Below, one piece after another: positions 1 through 7,146 of a DNA stretch of 11,495 bases (positions within the stretch are counted from its first letter, which is position 1; every line of letters begins with the position of its first letter). The notes under the pieces were generated by a model. That model made no database searches and was not told where the DNA came from. It saw only the letters and a program-made list of their open reading frames with translations. The stretch is taken from positions 1 to 11,495 of the forward strand of contig JADYXV010000131.1 in the NCBI GenBank assembly GCA_020853995.1, given 5' to 3'. Both the position numbers and the translations under genes were made by a program. The stretch comes from Novosphingobium sp. GTDB lineage: Bacteria; Pseudomonadota; Alphaproteobacteria; Sphingomonadales; Sphingomonadaceae.

Positions 1-669
1 CTGGCGGCGTACCGACGCTGCGGGAACCGTGACTTCTGGCCGGATGCCGCGCAAAAAGTCTGCGCCGATCCGCGAGACCGGCGCATCGCCGGTCTTCACC
101 TTTTGCGAAACATCGGCAGATGAAAGAACCGTCAACCGTTCAGACCGACCGGGTTTGTCCGGATAGATAAATCCGTTCACCGGCCATGCGGTTGTGCCCA
201 GATCGCCAATCGGCGCATACCAGACGCGGACCTGGCTCCAATCGTTACCGGGCGATACGTCCACGGCGCGCACGTCGTCCTCAATCTGTCCGCGCCGACC
301 GTCGATCTCGGACCAGTTGGCGTGGCGCAGCAGGACGTTGCGCGAATCGATAATGCGGCTGACGGCGGCAACATGGCCCAATTCCATGCGGCCATGCGGC
401 CTAAAGCTCATCACTGCGCCCACTTTGGGACGATTTCCGCGTGCATAGCGGCCCTCGGCCTGTGCCCACCATGTCAGGGCATCGCCATAGATGCGAATGC
501 CGCTGACGGCGCGGGCATAAGGTACGCATTCAAGGTAGGGTGAACCTTGGCCATTCTTGCCCGAAGGCACGCCAAACCGCGCAGAATCGTTGAATTCGGC
601 CGCATTGGTCCCGCTCCCCAAAAGAGCAAAGCCGCAAAGGACGGTAACGGGGACAAATCTTATAGCCAT
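1..669 (-). CDS. Secreted CHAP-domain cysteine hydrolase/peptidase (partial, 3' end outside window)
   Basis: The minus-strand frame from ATG at 669 stays open for 223 codons to the window edge, so the C-terminus is missing. Residues 1-24 look like a Sec signal peptide: Arg4, a hydrophobic core at about 6-19, and a probable cut after Asn-Ala-Ala. The mature part carries a CHAP (cysteine/histidine amidohydrolase-peptidase) fold. Cys48 sits in the ECVPYAR motif, followed by the aromatic GDALTWW stretch, His99 in LGHVAAV and Asn118 in RHANW, which is the usual Cys-His-Asn/Asp order. CHAP enzymes typically cleave peptidoglycan amide bonds, so a periplasmic or outer-membrane-associated cell-wall role is likely; this is inferred from the family. 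Residues after about 155 match nothing I recognise. The start is supported by the signal peptide directly after it, although no good Shine-Dalgarno sequence precedes it. The gene diverges from der. Confidence 0.82.
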   Translation of the reverse strand, partial: MAIRFVPVTVLCGFALLGSGTNAAEFNDSARFGVPSGKNGQGSPYLECVPYARAVSGIRIYGDALTWWAQAEGRYARGNRPKVGAVMSFRPHGRMELGHVAAVSRIIDSRNVLLRHANWSEIDGRRGQIEDDVRAVDVSPGNDWSQVRVWYAPIGDLGTTAWPVNGFIYPDKPGRSERLTVLSSADVSQKVKTGDAPVSRIGADFLRGIRPEVTVPAASVRRQ

Positions 670-670
670 G

Positions 671-688
671 CCGGCACTTATCTGCCGG
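671..688 (-). promoter_or_regulatory. Hairpin abutting the CHAP gene start codon
   Basis: On the minus strand CCGGCA (688-683) and TGCCGG (676-671) form a perfect 6-bp GC-rich stem with a 6-nt loop, ending one base before the ATG at 669. It occupies the place where a ribosome binding site should be, and no clear Shine-Dalgarno is present. A role in translation control is only inference; it may be chance in GC-rich DNA. Confidence 0.3.
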
Positions 689-692
689 TTGG

Positions 693-721
693 GTTATGGT
701 GAGCCTTAGACCAATGGTTAA
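693..721 (-). promoter_or_regulatory. Candidate sigma-70-type promoter for the CHAP gene
   Basis: On the minus strand TTAACC (721-716, four of six matches to TTGACA) and CATAAC (698-693, four of six matches to TATAAT) are separated by exactly 17 bp. Transcription would begin near 686, giving a very short leader. The call rests on consensus matching alone, and alphaproteobacterial promoters are often degenerate. Confidence 0.3.
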
Positions 722-733
722 TTACGGGATAAT
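705..733 (+). promoter_or_regulatory. Candidate promoter for der
   Basis: GATAAT at 728-733 matches the -10 consensus at five of six bases. The hexamer 17 bp upstream (CTTAGA, 705-710) matches the -35 only weakly, at three of six. Transcription would start about 55 nt before the der start codon. It overlaps the candidate opposite-strand promoter, so the two divergent genes may share a regulatory region. Weak evidence. Confidence 0.25.
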
Positions 734-784
734 CAAACTTACTGACTTAACGCCGCACTTGCGTTCGCGCGCCGGAACAGCCAC

Positions 785-790
785 GGGAGG
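785..790 (+). promoter_or_regulatory. Ribosome binding site of der
   Basis: GGGAGG is a strong Shine-Dalgarno match. Its spacing to the ATG at 794 is only 3 nt, shorter than usual, but no better in-frame start exists nearby and the protein begins directly with the first GTPase strand (RPQVIIIGRP). Confidence 0.6.
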
Positions 791-793
791 TCC

Positions 794-2182
794 ATGCGCC
801 CACAGGTTATCATTATCGGACGCCCTCACGTGGGCACGTCCACCATTTTCAACCGACTCGTCGGCAAAATGCTCGCACTGGTCGATGATCAGCCCGGCGT
901 CACACGTGACCGCCGCTTTGGCGATGCCACGCTGCTCGGCCTCGATTTCACCATCGTCGATACCGCAGGCTGGGAGGACACCGATCCCGATACGCTGCCG
1001 GGCCGGATGCGCAAGCAGACCGAAGCTTCGCTGGTGGGCGCAGACGTTGCGCTGTTCGTGATCGATGCGCGCGCCGGCGTTACGCCGCTCGACGAAGAAA
1101 TCGCGCGCTATTTGCGTCAAAACCGCGTGCCCATCGTGCTCATGGCCAACAAGGCTGAGGGCCGCCAGGGCGATCCCGGCATTTTTGATGCGTTTTCTCT
1201 GGGTTTTGGTGAACCCATCGCGTTCTCGGCCGAGCACGGCCAAGGCCTTGCCGACTTGTTCGAAGCGTTGCGTCCGCTGATCGAAGCCAAGCAGGCCGAA
1301 GCTGACGAAGACGACATCACCTCGGTTGATGACGAGGAAGAGTTCGACCCAGAATCCGTCCTCAAACTTGCGATCGTCGGACGCCCGAATGCGGGCAAAT
1401 CAACGCTGATCAACAAGATGCTCGGCGAAGATCGCCTGCTGACCGGGCCGGAAGCGGGCATCACGCGCGATTCGATTGCGATTGACTGGCAGTGGTTCGA
1501 TCCCAAGCGCGAAGGTTATCGCCCGGTCCGCCTGATCGATACCGCGGGCATGCGCAAAAAATCCAACGTCGTCGACAAGCTGGAAAAGATGTCGGTCGCT
1601 GATGCGCGCCATGCCATCGATTTTGCCGAAGTTGTCGTGCTGATGCTCGATTCCACGCGCGGGCTTGAACATCAGGACCTCAAGATCGCTTCGATGGTGC
1701 TCGAAGAAGGGCGCGCGCTGATGATCTGCATCAACAAGTGGGACATCGCTGAAGACCCTTCAGGCCTGTTCCAGGGCATCCGCGCCGCATTGGAAGACGG
1801 CTTGGCGCAGGTGCGTGGCGTTCCGCTGCTCGCCATCTCGGGCCGCACCGGCAAAGGCCTGGATGAAATGCTCTCCGCCGCGTTCGAAATCCGCGCCGCA
1901 TGGTCAAAGCGTGTGCCCACCGCCGCGCTCAACCGCTGGTTCGATGATGCACTCGCCGCCAATCCGCCACCCGCGCCCGGTGGCCGCCGTATCAAGCTGC
2001 GCTATATCACGCAGGCCAAAACGCGCCCCCCCGGCTTCGTCCTGTTCGGCACCCGCCTCGATCAATTGCCTGAAAGCTACCGGCGTTATCTGATCAACGG
2101 CATGCGCCGCGAACTCGGTTTTGATGCCGTGCCGATCCGCCTTACGCTGCGCAGTCCGAAAAACCCGTTCGCCAAGACATAA
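794..2182 (+). CDS. der: Ribosome biogenesis GTPase Der (EngA) with an altered first P-loop
   Basis: Der is a double-G-domain GTPase that acts in maturation of the 50S ribosomal subunit; it is normally single-copy and essential. The 462 residues show the whole architecture. GD1 covers about 4-165 with DTAG 56-59, NKAE 119-122 and SAEH 145-148. An acidic linker follows at 166-188. GD2 covers about 190-370 with GRPNAGKS 196-203, DTAG 249-252 and NKWD 314-317. The C-terminal KH-like domain spans about 378-460 (motifs KTRPPGFVLF and SYRRYLINGMRR). GD2 looks fully canonical. In GD1 the G1 motif reads GRPHVGTS (9-16): the invariant P-loop lysine is Thr15 and the usual Asn is His12, which should impair nucleotide binding there. 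NKAE in place of NKxD is common in alphaproteobacterial Der. GGGAGG at 785-790 precedes the ATG by 3 nt. The DUF983 gene follows after 12 nt, probably in the same transcript. Confidence 0.96.
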   Translation: MRPQVIIIGRPHVGTSTIFNRLVGKMLALVDDQPGVTRDRRFGDATLLGLDFTIVDTAGWEDTDPDTLPGRMRKQTEASLVGADVALFVIDARAGVTPLDEEIARYLRQNRVPIVLMANKAEGRQGDPGIFDAFSLGFGEPIAFSAEHGQGLADLFEALRPLIEAKQAEADEDDITSVDDEEEFDPESVLKLAIVGRPNAGKSTLINKMLGEDRLLTGPEAGITRDSIAIDWQWFDPKREGYRPVRLIDTAGMRKKSNVVDKLEKMSVADARHAIDFAEVVVLMLDSTRGLEHQDLKIASMVLEEGRALMICINKWDIAEDPSGLFQGIRAALEDGLAQVRGVPLLAISGRTGKGLDEMLSAAFEIRAAWSKRVPTAALNRWFDDALAANPPPAPGGRRIKLRYITQAKTRPPGFVLFGTRLDQLPESYRRYLINGMRRELGFDAVPIRLTLRSPKNPFAKT

Positions 2183-2194
2183 GGCACACAAAAA

Positions 2195-2620
2195 ATGCCT
2201 ACCGCCGCCCTGCCGATAAACCTCGCTATGCTCCCACAGGGGGTTGGCGGGGCGTTGTGGCGCGGCATAAAAGGCAAATGCCCGCGCTGCGGCGAAACGC
2301 ACTTGTTTGCGCGCTTCCTTAAACCGGTTGAGCGCTGCCGCAGGTGCAATCAAAACTGGACGCTGCACGCGGCAGACGACATTCCGCCGTATATTTCGAT
2401 CCTGCTCACCGGCCACATCATGGCCCCGGTGATCATCAAACTGGGCCTGAACACGGCAATCCCGGGTTGGGTGATGATGATCATCGTTGCCGTGATGGCC
2501 GTGACTTTGTTGATAGCGCTGTTACAGCCGGCCAAAGGGGCCGTGATCGCTCTGCAATGGTGGCTTGGCCTCAACGGCTTTTCCCCCGCACCCGGCAAGG
2601 CCGAGGCGGGGGTCACTTAA
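2195..2620 (+). CDS. DUF983 family zinc-ribbon membrane protein
   Basis: The 141-residue protein matches the DUF983 pattern: an N-terminal arm, a four-cysteine ribbon (Cys29 and Cys32 in CPRCGETHLF, Cys48 and Cys51 in CRRCNQNW), the family signature ADDIPPYISIL at 60-70, and two hydrophobic helices at about 66-84 and 92-110. The end QPAKGAVIALQWWLGLNGF is also typical. The cysteines suggest a bound metal, probably zinc, on the cytoplasmic side. The biochemical function of the family is not known to me. The start at 2195 has an AAGG (2181-2184) that overlaps the der stop codon, 10 nt upstream. A later in-frame ATG at residue 12 is possible. It likely shares a transcript with der, and converges with the thiolase gene with only 7 nt between the stop codons. 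Confidence 0.9.
   Translation: MPTAALPINLAMLPQGVGGALWRGIKGKCPRCGETHLFARFLKPVERCRRCNQNWTLHAADDIPPYISILLTGHIMAPVIIKLGLNTAIPGWVMMIIVAVMAVTLLIALLQPAKGAVIALQWWLGLNGFSPAPGKAEAGVT
2583..2612. other. GC-rich hairpin at the convergent gene boundary
   Basis: CCCCCGC (2583-2589) and GCGGGGG (2606-2612) form a 7-bp stem. A second small stem, CGGC/GCCG (2593-2596 with 2600-2603), lies inside its loop. It sits in the last codons of the DUF983 gene, just before the stop-to-stop junction with the thiolase gene. Neither strand has a T-run after it, so it is not a classical intrinsic terminator, but it could slow polymerase or limit transcript read-through. Function is inferred. Confidence 0.3.
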
Positions 2621-2627
2621 GCTGCGA

Positions 2628-3803
2628 TTACAAGACCTCGAACAGTCCCGCCGCGCCCATGCCGCCGCCGACGCACATCGTCACGACCACATGATTTGCA
2701 CCACGGCGCTTGCCTTCGATCAGGGCGTGCATCACGCCGCGCGCGCCGGTCATGCCATAGGGGTGACCGATGGAAATGGCACCACCGCTGACGTTGAGCA
2801 GGTCATCGGGAATGCCCAGCTTGTCGCGGCAATAGAGCACCTGCACGGCAAAGGCCTCGTTCAGTTCCCACAGTCCGATGTCAGCCATCGTCAGGCCAAA
2901 GCGCGATAGCAGCTTGGGGATCGCATAGACCGGGCCGATGCCCATTTCGTCCGGCTCGGTGCCTGCAACCGCCATGCCGACATAACGGCCAAGCGGAGCC
3001 AGCCCGCGCTTGGCAGCAAGGGCGGCTTCCATGATCACCACGGCGGCTGATCCATCGGAAAGCTGGCTGGCGTTGCCTGCAGTCACGATGCCGCCCTCGA
3101 TTACGGGCTTCAGCGCGGTAAGGCTTTCCAGTGTGGTTGAAGGGCGGTTGCCTTCATCCTTGGTCAGGTGGACATCCTGGAAGGTGACCTCGCCGGTCTC
3201 CTTGTTCTGCACGCCCATGCGGGCATCCACTGCCACGATCTCGTCATCGAACTTGCCCGCCGCTTGCGCTGCTGCGGTGCGCATTTGCGATTGAAAGGCG
3301 TATTCGTCACAAGCCTCGCGGGAAATGCCATAGCGCTTGCCAACCACTTCGGCGGTTTGCAGCATCGGCATGTAGATCGCCTTGTGCATCGCCATCAGGC
3401 TGGGATCGAAGGCCATGCGCATTTCTTTGGTCTGCACCAGACTGATCGATTCCTGACCGCCTGCTGCCACCACGTCCATCCGGTCGATCACGACTTGCTT
3501 TGATGCAGTGGCGATTGTCATCAGGCCCGATGAGCATTGGCGGTCCATGCTCATCCCCGATGTGGTCACCGGCAGGCCTGCCTTCAGCGCCACGAGACGC
3601 GCGATATTGGCGGCTTGCTCACCCTGTTGCAGCGCGCTGCCCCACAACACGTCGTCCACTTCGGCAGGATCAATCCCTGCGCGGGCGACGGCGGCTTGCA
3701 GCGATAACGCGCCCAGCGATGCCCCCGGCGTTGCATTGAACGCGCCCTTGTAGGCACGGCCAATGGGGGTGCGGGCAGCAGATACGATTACGGCGTCACG
3801 CAT
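2628..3803 (-). CDS. Acetyl-CoA C-acyltransferase (thiolase, FadA type)
   Basis: This thiolase should cleave 3-ketoacyl-CoA with CoA to give acetyl-CoA and a shortened acyl-CoA, the last step of beta-oxidation, in the cytoplasm. The 391-residue length is usual for the family. Nucleophile Cys90 lies in MDRQCSSG, the NEAFA motif is at 315-319, His347 in ISIGHPYGMTGARG, and second active-site Cys377 in CVGGGMGAAG. All catalytic residues are present. AAGGAG (3816-3811) lies 7-8 nt before the ATG, a good ribosome binding site. It is the last gene of the minus-strand operon, 28 nt after the 3-hydroxyacyl-CoA dehydrogenase gene. That pairing points to a degradative thiolase rather than a biosynthetic acetoacetyl-CoA thiolase. 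The chain length or substrate (fatty acid, steroid side chain, aromatic intermediate) cannot be told from sequence alone, so I give no specific gene symbol. Confidence 0.93.
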   Translation of the reverse strand: MRDAVIVSAARTPIGRAYKGAFNATPGASLGALSLQAAVARAGIDPAEVDDVLWGSALQQGEQAANIARLVALKAGLPVTTSGMSMDRQCSSGLMTIATASKQVVIDRMDVVAAGGQESISLVQTKEMRMAFDPSLMAMHKAIYMPMLQTAEVVGKRYGISREACDEYAFQSQMRTAAAQAAGKFDDEIVAVDARMGVQNKETGEVTFQDVHLTKDEGNRPSTTLESLTALKPVIEGGIVTAGNASQLSDGSAAVVIMEAALAAKRGLAPLGRYVGMAVAGTEPDEMGIGPVYAIPKLLSRFGLTMADIGLWELNEAFAVQVLYCRDKLGIPDDLLNVSGGAISIGHPYGMTGARGVMHALIEGKRRGANHVVVTMCVGGGMGAAGLFEVL

Positions 3804-3831
3804 GGTGAAGCTCCTTTTGATTGAATGGGGT

Positions 3832-5091
3832 TCAGGCGTTGAATTTTTCGCCAGCTGCCGCTTTGCGTTCCAGCAGCGGAGCGACCGGAAGCCCGTGCTT
3901 CTTCAGGCCCGCGACGACCGTATCCAGCCCGATGTGATCGGCCCAGAACATCGGCCCGCCGGTCCACGCTGGCCAGCCATAACCGTTGAGCCACACCGTA
4001 TCGATATCGCTCGCCCGTTGTGAAATGCCTTCGTCAAGGATCAGAGCGCCCTCGCTGATCATGGAATAGAGCAAGCGCTCGCGGATCTCGTCCTTGTCGA
4101 TTGCGCGCTGTGGTTTGCCTTCTTTTGCCGCGAATTGCGCGATCACGGCCTTCACTTCGTCAGACGGCGTGCGCTGGCGGTTGTCGTCGTAATCGTAAAA
4201 GCCCTTTTTGGTCTTCTGGCCCCAGCGCCCTGCTGCGCAAAGGGCATCGCGCACAGATTCAATGCGTGCGGGATCGCGGTGCCAGCCAATGTCGAGGCCC
4301 GCCAGATCGGCCATTTGCCACGGCCCCATCGGGAAGCCGAATTCGAGCAAGGCTTCGTCCACATCCCAGTAATTTGCGCCTTCCATGATCAGCGCAAGGG
4401 CTTGCGCCTGACGCGGGCTGAGCATGCGGTTGCCGATAAAGCCATGGCATACGCCTGAAACGACCGGCACTTTGCCAATCTTGACCGACAACGCCATGAC
4501 GGTTGCCAGTTGGGCCGCGCCGGTTTTTGCCCCGCGGACCACTTCCAGCAGTTTCATCACATTGGCGGGCGAGAAGAAGTGCATGCCCAGAACTGCTTCG
4601 GGACGGCTCGTTGCAGCGGCAATTTCGTTCACATCAAGATAGCTGGTGTTCGATGCGAGAATCGCGCCGGACTTTGCCACCTTGTCCAGTTTGCCGAACA
4701 CGTCCTTTTTCACGTCCATGCTTTCATAGACAGCCTCGATGATCAGGTCGGCATCGGCCAGCGCACCAAAATCGAGCGACGGCGTAAGGCGGCCCATCGC
4801 GGCCTGCGCATCGGCGGCCTCCATCTTGCCGCGCTTTACGGTGTTTTCGTAATTCTTGGCCATCGTCGCAACGCCGCGATCAAGCGCTTCCTGCGTCATT
4901 TCCACGATGGTTACAGGGATACCGGCGGTCAGGAAATTCATCGTGATGCCGCCGCCCATTGTGCCTGCACCAATCACGCCAACGCTGGCGATTGGCAGCA
5001 GGGTGGTATCGGCGGGAATGTCGTCAATCGTCGCGGCCAGCTTTCGCGCGGCGTCGATGTGCTCTTTTGCACCGGGTATTGCTTCGGACAT
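3832..5091 (-). CDS. 3-hydroxyacyl-CoA dehydrogenase, FadB-type, without the hydratase domain
   Basis: The enzyme should oxidise (S)-3-hydroxyacyl-CoA to 3-ketoacyl-CoA with NAD+. After a 35-residue N-terminal arm comes the Rossmann domain with GAGTMG at 41-46. Then follow Asn148-Thr-Ser149 (SNTSYL), catalytic His171 (MHFFSPANVM), Glu183 (LLEVVRG) and Asn221 (FIGNRML). The two helical C-terminal domains follow: the first about 215-302, with GRWGQKTKKGFYDY, and the second about 320-400, with SDIDTVWLNGYGWPAWTGGPMFWAD. The duplicated C-terminal region is the FadB/FadJ layout, not that of the short (about 285-residue) PaaH/Hbd-type enzymes. At 419 residues it corresponds to only the dehydrogenase half of FadB; the enoyl-CoA hydratase half is absent and not encoded next to it. 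A good GGAGAG Shine-Dalgarno (about 5102-5095) fixes the start. It lies 14 nt after the serine hydrolase gene. Confidence 0.93.
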   Translation of the reverse strand: MSEAIPGAKEHIDAARKLAATIDDIPADTTLLPIASVGVIGAGTMGGGITMNFLTAGIPVTIVEMTQEALDRGVATMAKNYENTVKRGKMEAADAQAAMGRLTPSLDFGALADADLIIEAVYESMDVKKDVFGKLDKVAKSGAILASNTSYLDVNEIAAATSRPEAVLGMHFFSPANVMKLLEVVRGAKTGAAQLATVMALSVKIGKVPVVSGVCHGFIGNRMLSPRQAQALALIMEGANYWDVDEALLEFGFPMGPWQMADLAGLDIGWHRDPARIESVRDALCAAGRWGQKTKKGFYDYDDNRQRTPSDEVKAVIAQFAAKEGKPQRAIDKDEIRERLLYSMISEGALILDEGISQRASDIDTVWLNGYGWPAWTGGPMFWADHIGLDTVVAGLKKHGLPVAPLLERKAAAGEKFNA

Positions 5092-5105
5092 CGGCTCTCT
5101 CCAGT

Positions 5106-6338
5106 TCAGGCGCGGCTTGTGGTCAGCGCGCTATAGATCAGCGTCTTCAACTGACGCCGGATGGGGTAAACGAATGAGGGGTAAAGCTGCGTCATGAAGA
5201 CCATGTGCAATTTCTCCACCGGATCAACCATGAACGCGGTTGAGAAGATCCCGCCCCAATAAAACTCGCCGGCAGACCCCGGCACCAAGGCGCGCGCGGG
5301 ATCAATCGTCATGCCGAAGCCAAGGCCGAAGCCTGCGCCGGCATTATGCGCCTCGCTGAACAACGAACGCGATACTTGCGTCAGGTCTGCGCCGCCGGGC
5401 AGGTGATTGGCGGTCATCAATTGCAGTGTCTTGGGGCTGATGATGCGTACGCCGTCCACCCCGCCGCCGTTCACCAGCATCCGGCAAAACCTGTGATAAT
5501 CCGCGGTTGTGGACAGCAACCCGCCGCCGCCGCTTTCGAACCTTGGTTCGCGCAAGGTGCCCGACTTTGCGGCGGGATCGAACAGTTGCGGGGCCTCGCC
5601 CTCGCGATAGGCCCATGCATCGGTCAACCGGTGCGCTTTGTCTGCGGGGCAGTGGAACGCGGTGTCCACCATGCCCAGCGGGGCAAAGATGCGGGTGGCA
5701 AAGAATTCGCCCAAGGTCATGCCAGAAAGCCGCGCGACGATAACTCCCAGAACATCGCTGCCGACCGAATAGTTCCAGCCTTGGCCCGGTTCGAATTCCA
5801 GCGGCAATTTGGCCAGCTCGGCGATGAAGTGATCATTGCCCGGCAGGCTGGCGTGGCCGTCCAGACGGCCTTTCCGATAGGCCGCGTCAACGTTTGTGCG
5901 GTTCTGGATGCCATAGGTCAGGCCCGACATGTGGGTGAGCAGATCGACCATGCGTATGGCAGGTGCGGGTTTGGCCGGGAAGAAGTCCATCTCGCCGCCG
6001 CCGCCGGTGTAAACGCCGAGATTGGCAAATTCAGGCACCACTTTCGTTACGGGATCATCGAGCGCAACCATGCCTTCTTCCACCAGCATCATGAACGCGA
6101 CGGCGGTCAGCGGTTTGGTCATCGATGCGATGCGGAAGATGGCGTCGGCAGTCATCGCCGTGCCATCAGCGCGGGCAAGGCCGGAGGTATGGCGATAGAC
6201 CGCCTCACCATCGCGCGCGATCAATACGTCAACGCCGGGCAAGCTGCCCGTCGACACGTACCGCTCGTCAAGGAAGGCGCCGATCCGGTGAAGGCGGGTG
6301 CCATCAAAGCCAAGTGAATGAGGGGCGGCAAGGTTCAT
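5106..6338 (-). CDS. Beta-lactamase-family serine hydrolase (EstB/class C-like)
   Basis: The 410-residue protein has the penicillin-binding-protein/class C beta-lactamase fold used by many esterases. Nucleophile Ser72 and Lys75 lie in ASMTKPLTA. Tyr190 is in NYSVGSDVLG, replacing the YxN of true beta-lactamases as is common in EstB-like esterases. SGGGGLLST is at about 269-277, and WGG at about 361-363 stands where lactamases have KTG. No signal peptide is seen, so it is probably cytoplasmic, which argues against a role in antibiotic resistance or cell-wall synthesis. Its place in an acyl-CoA operon suggests hydrolysis of an ester or lactone, or perhaps a CoA thioester, formed in that pathway; the substrate is unknown. 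GGAG about 9 nt before the ATG is an acceptable ribosome binding site. It is 13 nt downstream of the thioesterase gene. Confidence 0.88.
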   Translation of the reverse strand: MNLAAPHSLGFDGTRLHRIGAFLDERYVSTGSLPGVDVLIARDGEAVYRHTSGLARADGTAMTADAIFRIASMTKPLTAVAFMMLVEEGMVALDDPVTKVVPEFANLGVYTGGGGEMDFFPAKPAPAIRMVDLLTHMSGLTYGIQNRTNVDAAYRKGRLDGHASLPGNDHFIAELAKLPLEFEPGQGWNYSVGSDVLGVIVARLSGMTLGEFFATRIFAPLGMVDTAFHCPADKAHRLTDAWAYREGEAPQLFDPAAKSGTLREPRFESGGGGLLSTTADYHRFCRMLVNGGGVDGVRIISPKTLQLMTANHLPGGADLTQVSRSLFSEAHNAGAGFGLGFGMTIDPARALVPGSAGEFYWGGIFSTAFMVDPVEKLHMVFMTQLYPSFVYPIRRQLKTLIYSALTTSRA

Positions 6339-6351
6339 CAGATCGGCTCCA

Positions 6352-7146
6352 TCATCCGAATATCGCGACGCTTTGCAGACCGCGCATGACTTCTACGCCA
6401 TCGGCGTTCCACATCCGCAAGGTTTCGCTGTCGAAACCATCGGCCATGTGATTTGATGCTGTTTCCAGCAGCCACCAGCCATCGCGGGTGCCGGGACTAT
6501 CGCCCAGTAAGGTGAAAGCCCAGTTGATCGAACTGATTGGTCCCTTGCGCTCCATTTCCCGGATCGAGCCGGGCGGCAAGGCATCGCCGAGCAAGAGCAG
6601 TTCGCCCAAGGGATCAAGGCCGCCGCGATCTTTCAGTCGGATCCAGCGCCGGACCACGCCGGGACGTTCGCCGCCTTCGGCTTCGGCATAGCGCATCTCA
6701 AGGTTCCGGAGGAAGTGCATCCCGTCCGGGGTGGGAATGGTTTCGCGTTCTTCGACCGGTATCAGGTCTGCCAGTTTGCTCGCGCTGACAGAGCCGTTTG
6801 TTGGTCGTGCGCCGCCAAAGATCCACATCCCGCGCTGGGCCAGTGTGCCATCACAGAAAAGGTCGGTCTGGATCTGGCTGATGTTCTTGCCCTGCCGCAT
6901 GATGCTGACCGCAATTTCCACATCGGCTCCCACAGGGGCGACAAAGCCGATCTGCGCAGCCCGCAACAGTGGCAAGTCCGGCATGGCCTTGCGAATGGCG
7001 CAATAGGCCAGAAACGTTGACGCGCCGCCATACATGGTGCGGCCTTGCAGCCAGCCGTTCACTGCGCTGGCGACAAAGCGATCACCTTTTTGAGCCAGGC
7101 CAGCACCAATCTGGCCTATCGCAAGCGTTTCAGGGGCGCGGCTCAT
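6352..7146 (-). CDS. Acyl-CoA thioesterase (TesB-like, double hotdog)
   Basis: The 264-residue protein resembles the TesB-like/4HBT_3 acyl-CoA thioesterases, which hydrolyse acyl-CoA to free acid and CoA. The N-terminal hotdog (about 8-115) contains LQGRTMYGGASTFLA (33-47), a strand rich in small residues and IQTDLFCDGTLAQRG. The C-terminal hotdog (about 160-264) has GDALPPGSI (187-195), SSINWAFTLLG (205-215), a WWLLETASNHMADGF stretch and the closing LWN-like and FG motifs. It is the first gene of a four-gene operon. The start is uncertain. ATG at 7146 has no Shine-Dalgarno. A strong AAGGAGAGG at 7199-7191 faces an in-frame ATT at 7188-7186, which would add 14 residues, and also a TTG-started leader that overlaps this ATG. 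A thioesterase beside a thiolase is unusual, because it would drain the acyl-CoA pool; it may act on overflow or dead-end CoA esters. Confidence 0.85.
   Translation of the reverse strand: MSRAPETLAIGQIGAGLAQKGDRFVASAVNGWLQGRTMYGGASTFLAYCAIRKAMPDLPLLRAAQIGFVAPVGADVEIAVSIMRQGKNISQIQTDLFCDGTLAQRGMWIFGGARPTNGSVSASKLADLIPVEERETIPTPDGMHFLRNLEMRYAEAEGGERPGVVRRWIRLKDRGGLDPLGELLLLGDALPPGSIREMERKGPISSINWAFTLLGDSPGTRDGWWLLETASNHMADGFDSETLRMWNADGVEVMRGLQSVAIFG

Noticed and set aside
1148..1159. NKAE instead of NKxD in the first G4 motif of Der
   Set aside because: This variant is common in alphaproteobacterial Der, so unlike the P-loop change it is not a sign of an abnormal protein.
5255..5263. Serine hydrolase lacks the KTG box of beta-lactamases (WGG instead) and has YSV instead of YxN
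   Set aside because: These replacements are usual in EstB-like esterases of this fold, so they argue for an esterase rather than for a broken enzyme or a resistance gene.
5520..5532. Runs of CCG repeats inside the serine hydrolase gene (also near 5995-6006)
   Set aside because: They encode Gly runs, one of which is the conserved SGGxGLxST loop. They are too short to be a functional repeat tract.
5346..6317. 323-codon plus-strand open frame opposite the serine hydrolase
   Set aside because: The minus-strand gene has all its family motifs, an operon context and a ribosome binding site. The opposite frame shows no domain and is explained by GC-rich third-position bias.
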